Origin: Desulfobacterales bacterium HSG2
GTDB taxonomy: Bacteria; Desulfobacterota; Desulfobacteria; Desulfobacterales; 4be13
Direction of reading: 5' to 3'
DNA: 48,487 nt
Assembly: GCA_030378035.1 (NCBI GenBank)
Contig: JAUCGI010000017.1
Location: forward strand, 1-48,487
In this document: in pieces, positions 42,237 to 48,487 of the stretch
How positions within the stretch are numbered: position 1 is the first letter of the stretch
How the letters are laid out: the number at the start of each line of letters is the position of its first letter
Position numbers and translations under genes: made by a program
Notes under the pieces: model-generated
What the model was told of the DNA's origin: nothing
The model's input: only the letters and a program-made list of their open reading frames with translations
Databases searched by the model: none

Positions 42237-42911
42237 TCATCCCTCCATATAAACGATATGTTTTTTCGTACCTAAAATATCAATGGATGCATGATCGTCT
42301 TCAGGAGTAATTTCTGACGGATCATCCAGCTTGTAGATTACTAATTTTTTTTCTTTTTGCATGGACAGCAATTTGGTATCCAACTCTGAACGAGGGACAC
42401 TTGCTAAAGACTGTCTTAAATCATACAAGCGTACTCTGAAATTCCACTTACCGCCAGAGAGTTGGTAATATGCTTCCCGAATTATATCCTCAAGATTCTC
42501 GGGCTGTCTTTCTTGGGTATTACTCTTCTCGGCCGGTTCCAGAGGGTTTATATCCGACAATATCTTCGGTGCAAAAAGTCTCGCTAACGCCATATTTTCG
42601 TTATTTTTCAAAAAGCCTTTCAATTTGCAGAAGACTTGATGCAGAACCATTGCGGCCTCTTGGGATCTGGAGATTTCAGCATCTATATTTTCGCTTGCCC
42701 ATAACCAGCCATGCTCACTCAGGGTCACATATTTTGTATAGCCTCCTTTTGGAGTCTTTGTTTTAGGAGATACGTCAATCAACCCGTTTTTTTCCAGTTC
42801 ATTTCTTTCCGCTGCTGTTGCTGGCTTGACCTGTCCCAAAGGAATCCCTTCATCTGAAACCAGCAGTTTCCACAAATAAAGTACCTGTCTTGGATTGGGC
42901 TTGAATTTCAC
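42237..42911 (-). CDS. Winged-helix-like accessory protein
   Basis: 224 aa with no catalytic motif. The N-terminal ~75 residues (PRQVLYLWKLLVSDEGIPLGQVK..., KNGLIDVSPKT...YVTLSEHGW) look like a winged helix. A helical centre follows, and a second winged-helix-like end (RVRLYDLRQSLASVPRSELDTKLLSMQKEKKLVIYKLDD). It lies between the nuclease gene (4-bp overlap) and the ATPase gene (3-bp gap), so it is probably a DNA-sensing or adaptor subunit of that system. Confidence 0.65.
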   Translation of the reverse strand: MKFKPNPRQVLYLWKLLVSDEGIPLGQVKPATAAERNELEKNGLIDVSPKTKTPKGGYTKYVTLSEHGWLWASENIDAEISRSQEAAMVLHQVFCKLKGFLKNNENMALARLFAPKILSDINPLEPAEKSNTQERQPENLEDIIREAYYQLSGGKWNFRVRLYDLRQSLASVPRSELDTKLLSMQKEKKLVIYKLDDPSEITPEDDHASIDILGTKKHIVYMEG

Positions 42912-43954
42912 TTTTCCTCCTTCTTTCTTTTACGAAATCGAACCACATCTCTTATTTTTTCAATTTCACGGTCCACATCTTCCATCACCAGATCATGGGG
43001 AAGCCTCAAAACATGGTAGCCGGTGATTAACAATTCATAATCCCGATGCCGGTCATATCTGAATGCGTACTGATCACTGTGATATCTGTAACCGTCAACT
43101 TCAACAACCACCTTTCCTTCCATCCAAACAATATCCACCAAATATGCGTTTTGTCTTTTCGTTCTCACGGTCTGGTTGAAAGCAAAGAGGCCGGACAGTT
43201 CCTCATCTTTTGCCAAACGCTCATAAAGTGCTTTTTCACCCGGACTGAACGGGTGCGGCTGCCCTTTTACGGGTGCAATCAGCAACTTGTTTTCTTCCTC
43301 TTTTACTTCCGAATCCCTTTTTGCTTGGGATGGGCGAAGATGAATCGCCTCATATAAGATGCTTTCCAGCTCTTTTTTATTCGCCAGCAATTCAGGGAGA
43401 AAAACGGCAATCCCTGCGTTAGCTGTAGTTGCAATCCAGTCGGAAGCCTTGGCCAGACCAAGCATTCGGGCCTTTGGCGGATTATGATCATTGATACCTA
43501 GGACAATAACCAGTCGGTCCGGGTCAATAGCCAAAGCTAACTGTCTGATCTGAACAGTTACTGGAAATCCTTTCAGACGCGGCGGCATTCCGGAATGACA
43601 ACACCTTATCGCCTCTTTTAACCAGGATTTTGAGACATGCAGTCGGATTTTAGCAATATCACTGGCAGCTAAAAAATTCGATATAATTTTGTCCGTATTT
43701 CCCTGTTTTGTTAATTTGAACAGTTGATCGTTATTATACCACAGCGGCCACATACCTAATGCCGCCTGAGCAAGAATGTCAAGTAAATTATCAATTAAAT
43801 CCGACTGACTGGGCAGCCGATTCCACTGATAAGTTACCAAATGGCCTTTTGCCATATTTGAACTCAGGTTAATGTTCAGCTTTGAAAACTCGTCAGTTAC
43901 GTTTTCGCAGAGATAACTTTGTACGATATCAGGCTTTATTTTATCAAGGCACAT
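42908..43954 (-). CDS. DUF559-like endonuclease
   Basis: About 348 aa. The C-terminal ~85 residues are a Vsr/DUF559-type PD-(D/E)XK nuclease: VVEVDGYRYHSDQYAFRYDRHRDYELLI and HVLRLPHDLV. The conserved E-V-D-G, H and R-D-x-x-L-x-x-x-G pattern is complete. The N-terminal ~200 residues are unfamiliar. I prefer ATG 43954 (MCLDKI, GAG upstream); a longer frame from TTG 44002 lacks a ribosome site. It is the first gene of the three-gene operon with the winged-helix and AAA-HerA genes, and is probably the effector nuclease. Confidence 0.75.
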   Translation of the reverse strand: MCLDKIKPDIVQSYLCENVTDEFSKLNINLSSNMAKGHLVTYQWNRLPSQSDLIDNLLDILAQAALGMWPLWYNNDQLFKLTKQGNTDKIISNFLAASDIAKIRLHVSKSWLKEAIRCCHSGMPPRLKGFPVTVQIRQLALAIDPDRLVIVLGINDHNPPKARMLGLAKASDWIATTANAGIAVFLPELLANKKELESILYEAIHLRPSQAKRDSEVKEEENKLLIAPVKGQPHPFSPGEKALYERLAKDEELSGLFAFNQTVRTKRQNAYLVDIVWMEGKVVVEVDGYRYHSDQYAFRYDRHRDYELLITGYHVLRLPHDLVMEDVDREIEKIRDVVRFRKRKKEEK

Positions 43955-44002
43955 TTCAATCTCAATAGAAATGATATATTTTTTAACAGCAACAAACTGC
44001 AA

Positions 44003-44200
44003 ATCGAAACAAAACGCTGTTTCGGCGATCTCTCCGACGGATAGGTGTGTTCCGCATCGGAGCCAGGGTTTTGCCCGTCTCGCTGAAACTGAAATGCTCC
44101 ACTTCCTCCCTGCCTTAGCTAGTTAGCCGTTTCACTGAAACCAGAGTGCTTTCCTCTTTCCGCTTTCATAACTGATCTGTTTCATTGAAAACAACATTAA
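44003..44200. repeat. Degenerate palindromic repeats at ~51-bp spacing
   Basis: GTCTCGCTGAAACTGAAATG (44077), GTTTCACTGAAACCAGAGTG (44129) and GTTTCATTGAAAACAAC (44179) share the palindrome GTTTCA-Y-TGAAAC and lie 52 and 50 bp apart. No cas genes, and similarity is limited to about 22 bp. The rest of the stretch is non-coding leader of the nuclease operon. Confidence 0.45.
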
Positions 44201-44260
44201 GCTTACTGGCGCAAAGGGTGGAACGCTAGCGGAACGGAACCCTTTGCGTCCGAGTTAGGC
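44201..44260 (-). other. attC-like integron recombination site
   Basis: 60 bp, the classic 59-base-element size. On the - strand it begins with core GCCTAAC (RYYYAAC, 44254-44260), then TCGG and one extrahelical base. A 10-bp stem CGCAAAGGGT/ACCCTTTGCG follows, with a CGCTAGCG-containing loop, and it ends in GTAAGC, which is GTTRRRY with one base missing. It starts 18 bp after the GHKL gene stop. The asymmetry (an extra base in one arm only) is attC-typical. Confidence 0.55.
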
Positions 44261-44278
44261 ATTCTATAATAGATACAT

Positions 44279-46282
44279 TTATATACCAAGCTTATAAAAA
44301 AATATTTTATTTCTCATAGTTGCGTCTTGTAAAACCTTATCCCAGCTAAGAACTTCAATGTATAAATTTATGTTTTCACGCCATCGAAACCATCCGAGAC
44401 GGTCTGGCATAGGCTTAAAATCCTTCTCCTTATCCAGCCACTTCTCAACTTTTGCAGTGAGGTCACAAATGACATAACCATAAAACGGTGTATTATCCGA
44501 CACAAGAATTTTTCTCCCTTGTGGTGTCTTATATTTCCCTTCACGTATGCTATTTACATAACGAATAATTTGTTGTACAGGATCTTCACTGGAGGATGGA
44601 TTAACAAAGTCATCTCTTTGAGGTTTTTTAAATTCAAAAATTGTTACTGGATTACTCGCTTCATTATCCCCTCTAAAGACAACGCGTTGATCATATACCA
44701 ATAAATCTGGGCGTTCAGAGTTCCCACCATTAAGCGGCAAATCTGAAGAAATGTAGTTGGTAAAGTTCAGTCGCTCATCAATAATCCAAAGGTTATGGTC
44801 CTCAAATGATGTTGTTTCCGTGTCACTTTTCCTTGGAAAAATAATATCGTGGACAACACCCTCAGATGAATACTTTCCGTTAGTATCTAGCTCAAAACTC
44901 CTCTTAAATATATCCAATACATTACGTCGCAGAGCTATATAGTGAATAAGATCATTTTTACTGTTTCCAGATATTTTCTTTACAATTTTTGTTATGTTTT
45001 TTTTAATACCCTCAACACTGCTTTCAGATAGCAATTGATTAACTTCTTGCTTTATTACAACCTCTTGTTTGTATTTTTCGTTCTGTAACTTAGATTCAAT
45101 ATCCTCATTTGAAAGGTTGCATGGCATATTTGACAAATCAATAGCTTCAATCATCTCCCGATGCCAGGGAGCATACTCTTCCACATACGATTTAACACGT
45201 TCCTTCTTCTTTTCTTGTCGCGTTGTTATATCATCTCCAACTGCTTTCTTCGCAATCGAAACCGCGGCCTGTTCGATTTCACTTTGGGAAATTCCCAAGA
45301 TAAGGTCATTATTTTTTTGAAATTCAAATCCGCCGCGTTCCAAAGACACGTTACTATCAAGATAATCGCCAAAAACATAGGCTTTGACAATGTAATTCCT
45401 TTCCCTATTATTATTTCCACTCGTTTTTTTTTCGTAGAACTCGTCAATAAATTCAGGGATGTAATGATGCATTGCAGTGCTTGTAACCTCTCGCTTATGA
45501 GCCACCAAACTGATTTTGCTTTTTTGCTGTTTTGGCGAAAAAAACTTGAAAACTCTTACAGTAAATTCATGCTCCGATGTATTTCCTTGTAATGAAAAAG
45601 TATTTTCAGAAACTTTAACTTCTCTTATCGCATCGGATATCTCATTATTCACATAGTTATTCAAAACTATTGACTCTGAATCATCTTTCTCGGTAATGAT
45701 AATCTTTGGACAAGCGTAATCTTGAGTAATAAAATAGGGCAAAATTTTTTCGACTATGCTTTTAGCTATTATTTTTAGTGTCTTGTCTATAGATTTGCCA
45801 TTCTTAACAGAAGTTAACTGAATTTTTGAGCCAGTATGTGTGAGTTCCGATGGTTCTATTTTCTCATTTACAATGATTTCATTATGTTTCCCCATCGTGA
45901 ATGTTCGTCTTTTTAATCCATCACCATCTTCATAGACACTATCAACACTAAAATTTTCAAAATACTTCAAGCATATGAAACGTCCGAATCCTTTCCCACC
46001 GTCCTTAATCTTATAATCCGAGTAAAGTGTATCAAAGGATTCTCTATTTTCGTCGGTAAATCCAACACCATTATCTATCATCTCGAAATTTTTAACAGTA
46101 GGTAGAGAACCAGCAATTTCAAGCTGATTAGATCGTTCTACAATTATTGTTATTTCACCATTTTTATTATTCTTGCTTTCGATAGCTTGAATACCATTGA
46201 TCATTACCTCGACAAGAGGTGCGTAGACTGTAGTGCCAGTTTTTATATTTTCAACTGCTCGCCTGATGTTGACGCTACTCAT
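44279..46282 (-). CDS. GHKL-type ATPase with C-terminal PD-(D/E)XK-like domain
   Basis: 667 aa. The N-terminal GHKL (Hsp90/MutL/histidine-kinase) ATPase has an N-box EVMING (25-30), a G1 box MIDNGVGF (68-75), a G2-like GGKGFGRF (95-102) and a THTGSKIQLT G3. Residues ~220-500 are a transducer/helical region. The C-terminal part has RPDLLVY (~524) and TIFEFKKP (~546), a P-D...E-x-K arrangement expected of a nuclease. Such stand-alone ATPase-nuclease proteins are recurrent in defence islands. A ribosome site AGGATAAAGC precedes the ATG. It lies between attC-like sites (44201-44260, and a GTTAGAC half-site at 46348-46354), as an integron cassette would. Confidence 0.8.
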   Translation of the reverse strand: MSSVNIRRAVENIKTGTTVYAPLVEVMINGIQAIESKNNKNGEITIIVERSNQLEIAGSLPTVKNFEMIDNGVGFTDENRESFDTLYSDYKIKDGGKGFGRFICLKYFENFSVDSVYEDGDGLKRRTFTMGKHNEIIVNEKIEPSELTHTGSKIQLTSVKNGKSIDKTLKIIAKSIVEKILPYFITQDYACPKIIITEKDDSESIVLNNYVNNEISDAIREVKVSENTFSLQGNTSEHEFTVRVFKFFSPKQQKSKISLVAHKREVTSTAMHHYIPEFIDEFYEKKTSGNNNRERNYIVKAYVFGDYLDSNVSLERGGFEFQKNNDLILGISQSEIEQAAVSIAKKAVGDDITTRQEKKKERVKSYVEEYAPWHREMIEAIDLSNMPCNLSNEDIESKLQNEKYKQEVVIKQEVNQLLSESSVEGIKKNITKIVKKISGNSKNDLIHYIALRRNVLDIFKRSFELDTNGKYSSEGVVHDIIFPRKSDTETTSFEDHNLWIIDERLNFTNYISSDLPLNGGNSERPDLLVYDQRVVFRGDNEASNPVTIFEFKKPQRDDFVNPSSSEDPVQQIIRYVNSIREGKYKTPQGRKILVSDNTPFYGYVICDLTAKVEKWLDKEKDFKPMPDRLGWFRWRENINLYIEVLSWDKVLQDATMRNKIFFYKLGI

Positions 46283-46596
46283 GCTTTATCCTGTTATTTT
46301 GAGATATTAATTGTAAATATAATCACATCTCTCTATTAAAATACTGGTTGTTGTCTAACGACAGTGATAAGCGGCGGGCGGATTTACTCGAACGCTTACC
46401 GAGAGACAGGCCGTGCAAAGAATTCGGCAATCGCAGGCTGACTGTGTTCATTATAATTCTCCGATCATCCAAAACGGCATCTAAAACAAAGTACACAACA
46501 AAAGGGCATCTAATCCCAAAGAGAATATTCCCACATCCGACCTTTTTTACAGGAGTGCCAAAATAAAAATTTCAGCACCCCATCCCAACAAAAAAC
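46283..46596. other. Non-coding region upstream of GHKL cassette
   Basis: No convincing gene. It contains the leader of the GHKL gene, an attC-like 3' half-site (46348-46375) and ~200 bp without recognised structure that separate the island from the redox gene. Confidence 0.45.
46348..46375 (-). other. attC 3'-half-site with core GTTAGAC
   Basis: On the - strand CCGCCGCTTATCACTGTC is followed by GTTAGAC, a perfect GTTRRRY core with a plausible attC right half. The complementary left half is not found further upstream, so the preceding site looks truncated. Confidence 0.45.
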
Positions 46597-48487
46597 CTAA
46601 GCCGCTTCCTTCTTCTCTTCTTCCACAACACCCCCTGTCCGCTCATAACAAATCAGCCCACACTGAAGACACCGTGCCGCTTCGGCCTGTGCGGTCTCCT
46701 CTGCAAACCCTTTTTCAAGGTCCCCGCCCACTGCTGTCTCTTGCGCGCTACCGAGGGGCATGATCTGACGCGCCACAGGCAGAACATCTTCAAGATGATC
46801 CACATTTTGCAACACAGAATCGGATTTAATCACCGTTTCAGGATGCTTCAGGGGTATCCCGTACATGATCTGATGCATGGACGCCGCGGCCCTTCGCCCT
46901 GCGGCAATCGCCTTTATTGCCGCGCTGTAATCTGTCAGCGCGTCACCCTCAGCAAGCAGACCCGCCTCATCGCTGTACGCGGGCTGTTTGCAAGGTGAAA
47001 CGGCTTCCCAGAGAATCGGACCTTTGGGAGCCTTATCGGATTCGGGAGCCTTATCGGATCCGGCCTTATCGGATCCGGCAGCCTCATCGGATTCGTCAGC
47101 CTCCGAAGTCTGCTTTGTAAATATCAGTTCAGGAAACCGCCCGGACGCGACAAACAATGTCTTTACCGATATGGTGGTCGTTGACCCGGAACCGAATTCC
47201 ATATATTCCAGCTCGGTCAGACGATCATCCTCGCCGAAAATGCGGTTGATGCCCGCGTCAAAAATGACATTGACACCCTCTTTCTGAATCGCTTCAATAT
47301 CCGCCGCTTCCACAGGACTCTCATCCCGAGTCTCCCGAAACAGGATCGTTATGTTTTCCACACCGAGATCATTGCAGATCTTTGCCGCGTCAAGTGCGAG
47401 GGACTCACCGCCCGCGATGACCACCTCAGCCTCACAGTAAATTTTATTATGCCGTTCCGAATCGGCCAGTATCAGATCCAGAAGCAGGAAGGTTCCGGGA
47501 ATCGGCTGCTCTATGATATCAGTGCCGCGGGTCAGCCGGCTGTCCCATCCCCCTGAGGCCAGGAGGACCGTTTCAAAACCCTGCTCCAAAAGTGAGTTGA
47601 CAGTGAAATCTTTTCCCAGCATCTTTTCTGTCTGAGCCGTCACCCCCATTTCAAGGACACCTTCTATATCCCAGTCCAGGATTTCATCCGAAAGCCGATA
47701 ATCGGCTATCGCGCTCCTGAGCAGGCCCCCGAGTCTGGATGTGGCCTCAAATATCACAGGTTCATGCCCTAGGCGGGCTGCAAAATAAGCAGCGGAAAGC
47801 CCTGACACCCCGCCGCCGACCACGGCCACCTTTCTGCCGGTATCCGGAGCTTTGTACGGAAGTATCCTTTCCCCGCTCTCCCTTTCAAAATCAGCAGCAA
47901 AGCGCTTCAGAAAATTGATGGCCACAGATTCATCAGCCAACTGACGTCTGCACTCCGTTTCACACGGACGGGGGCAGATTCTGCCGATAACGGTGGGAAA
48001 CGGATTCCGTTCCTTGATAACCTGAACCGCGCGGTGATAATCCCCAAGGGTGATCTGCCGGATATATTCACGGATGTTGATACCGGCCGGACAGGCCCTC
48101 TGGCAGGGCGTGGTACAGTCTTCAGTGGTGTATTCCCGCAGAACGCGCCTTGTCACCGATGACAGCGTGATAATGTGTTTCGGGCAGACGCGTTCACAGG
48201 TTCCGCAGCCTGTGCAGCGCGCTTCACTGACCACAGGGAGCCCCTCCGGACCCATTTCAAGCGCGTCAAACGGACATGCTTTAACACAACTCCCCAGCCC
48301 GAGGCATCCCACCGAACAGACTTTCATGCCGCCGCTCAGGAGCGTGGCCGCCCTGCAATCACTCAGACCATCATAAAGATATTTTGTATCCGCATCCTGC
48401 GTACCGAAAAAACATCCGGGTTTCGCGATATCAGGTTCCTTTGCTTCAATGGCAACGCCCAGAATCGCCGCTATGGCTTCCGCGACC
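46597..48487 (-). CDS. RnfB-like ferredoxin fused to GltD-like FAD oxidoreductase (5' partial)
   Basis: Open beyond the right edge; at least 629 aa. The visible N-terminal part (CFFGTQDADTKYLYDGL, DCRAATLLSGG, CSVGCLGLGSCVKACPF) is RnfB-like with an Fe-S motif region. A second ferredoxin CTGCGTCERVCP follows. Then comes a GltD-like part: an Fe-S region CTTPCQRACPAGINI, PFPTVIGRICPRPCETECRR, an FAD-binding VVGGGVSGLSAAYFA and a second GxGxxx-type AGGESLALDAA, ending in CLQCG. It should pass electrons between ferredoxin and NAD(P)H or quinone partners. A repeated SDKAP/GSDKA insert interrupts the FAD domain. Confidence 0.8.
   Translation of the reverse strand, partial: VAEAIAAILGVAIEAKEPDIAKPGCFFGTQDADTKYLYDGLSDCRAATLLSGGMKVCSVGCLGLGSCVKACPFDALEMGPEGLPVVSEARCTGCGTCERVCPKHIITLSSVTRRVLREYTTEDCTTPCQRACPAGINIREYIRQITLGDYHRAVQVIKERNPFPTVIGRICPRPCETECRRQLADESVAINFLKRFAADFERESGERILPYKAPDTGRKVAVVGGGVSGLSAAYFAARLGHEPVIFEATSRLGGLLRSAIADYRLSDEILDWDIEGVLEMGVTAQTEKMLGKDFTVNSLLEQGFETVLLASGGWDSRLTRGTDIIEQPIPGTFLLLDLILADSERHNKIYCEAEVVIAGGESLALDAAKICNDLGVENITILFRETRDESPVEAADIEAIQKEGVNVIFDAGINRIFGEDDRLTELEYMEFGSGSTTTISVKTLFVASGRFPELIFTKQTSEADESDEAAGSDKAGSDKAPESDKAPKGPILWEAVSPCKQPAYSDEAGLLAEGDALTDYSAAIKAIAAGRRAAASMHQIMYGIPLKHPETVIKSDSVLQNVDHLEDVLPVARQIMPLGSAQETAVGGDLEKGFAEETAQAEAARCLQCGLICYERTGGVVEEEKKEAA

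Noticed and set aside
44077..44195. Short degenerate CRISPR array
   Set aside because: Only three imperfect 13-22-bp matches with variable ends and no cas genes. Kept as a low-interest palindrome finding instead.

Overview
The window reads as part of a large, repeat-rich chromosome of a Gram-negative anaerobe, most likely a sulfate-reducing Desulfobacterota (Desulfobacterales, Desulfonema/Desulfococcus type). That placement is inference. It rests on an RnfB-type iron-sulfur/flavin fusion, a flavin reductase, an RseC homologue, secreted proteins ending in dockerin-like DYNP...SELLRxIQ repeats, a DCxGVxGG...DxCGxC linker, and intermediate GC content. I found no tRNA, rRNA or CRISPR-cas locus.

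Region 1 (1-15 kb, mostly + strand). A TPR gene lies between inverted copies of a 30-bp hairpin repeat array. It is followed by an isocitrate-lyase/PEP-mutase family enzyme, a secreted thioredoxin-like protein, a dGTPase-type HD hydrolase, a pyrophosphatase-like/NUDIX fusion, a YkgJ-like Cys-cluster protein, a 1479-aa secreted CLCA-like metalloprotease/VWA protein and an MFS transporter. The intergenic DNA holds at least four repeat families. These are 30-bp tandem arrays, MITE-like elements with GGCATCCTTCAT termini and target-site duplications, REP-like palindromes with CCGGAAT ends, and large inverted repeats whose arms are arrays of one hexamer.

Region 2 (15-25 kb, all - strand). This is a run of small metabolic, regulatory and membrane genes: two methyltransferases, a DUF2085-like protein, YbjQ family, a zinc ribbon, a dual-specificity phosphatase, a YgiT zinc finger, RseC, DUF4870, a Fic protein and a flavin reductase. 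It also holds broken genes: a DUF4258 toxin fused to the end of rseC, a decapitated QueG-like ferredoxin and a truncated KilA-N protein.

Region 3 (25-46.5 kb, all - strand) is a defence and toxin-antitoxin island. It has an orphan beta-class DNA methyltransferase, then two near-identical ~1060-aa Type IIG/ISP-like restriction-modification enzymes that differ in their predicted specificity region. Between the two lies a toxin-antitoxin cluster (UPF0175/DUF3368, MNT/HEPN pairs with frameshifted HEPN genes, a SUKH-like/MNT in-frame read-through, and remnants of PIN and possibly RelE toxins). After them come an Mrr-type nuclease, a compact three-gene operon (DUF559-like nuclease, winged-helix protein, AAA-HerA double ATPase) and a GHKL ATPase with a C-terminal PD-(D/E)XK-like motif. 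The GHKL gene is bracketed by integron-type attC-like sites, as a gene cassette would be.

Region 4 (46.6 kb to the end). A housekeeping redox gene, an RnfB-like ferredoxin fused to a GltD-like FAD oxidoreductase, runs off the right edge.

The strongest candidates for undescribed systems are the three-gene AAA-HerA/nuclease operon, the GHKL-nuclease cassette, and the hexamer-arm inverted-repeat elements.
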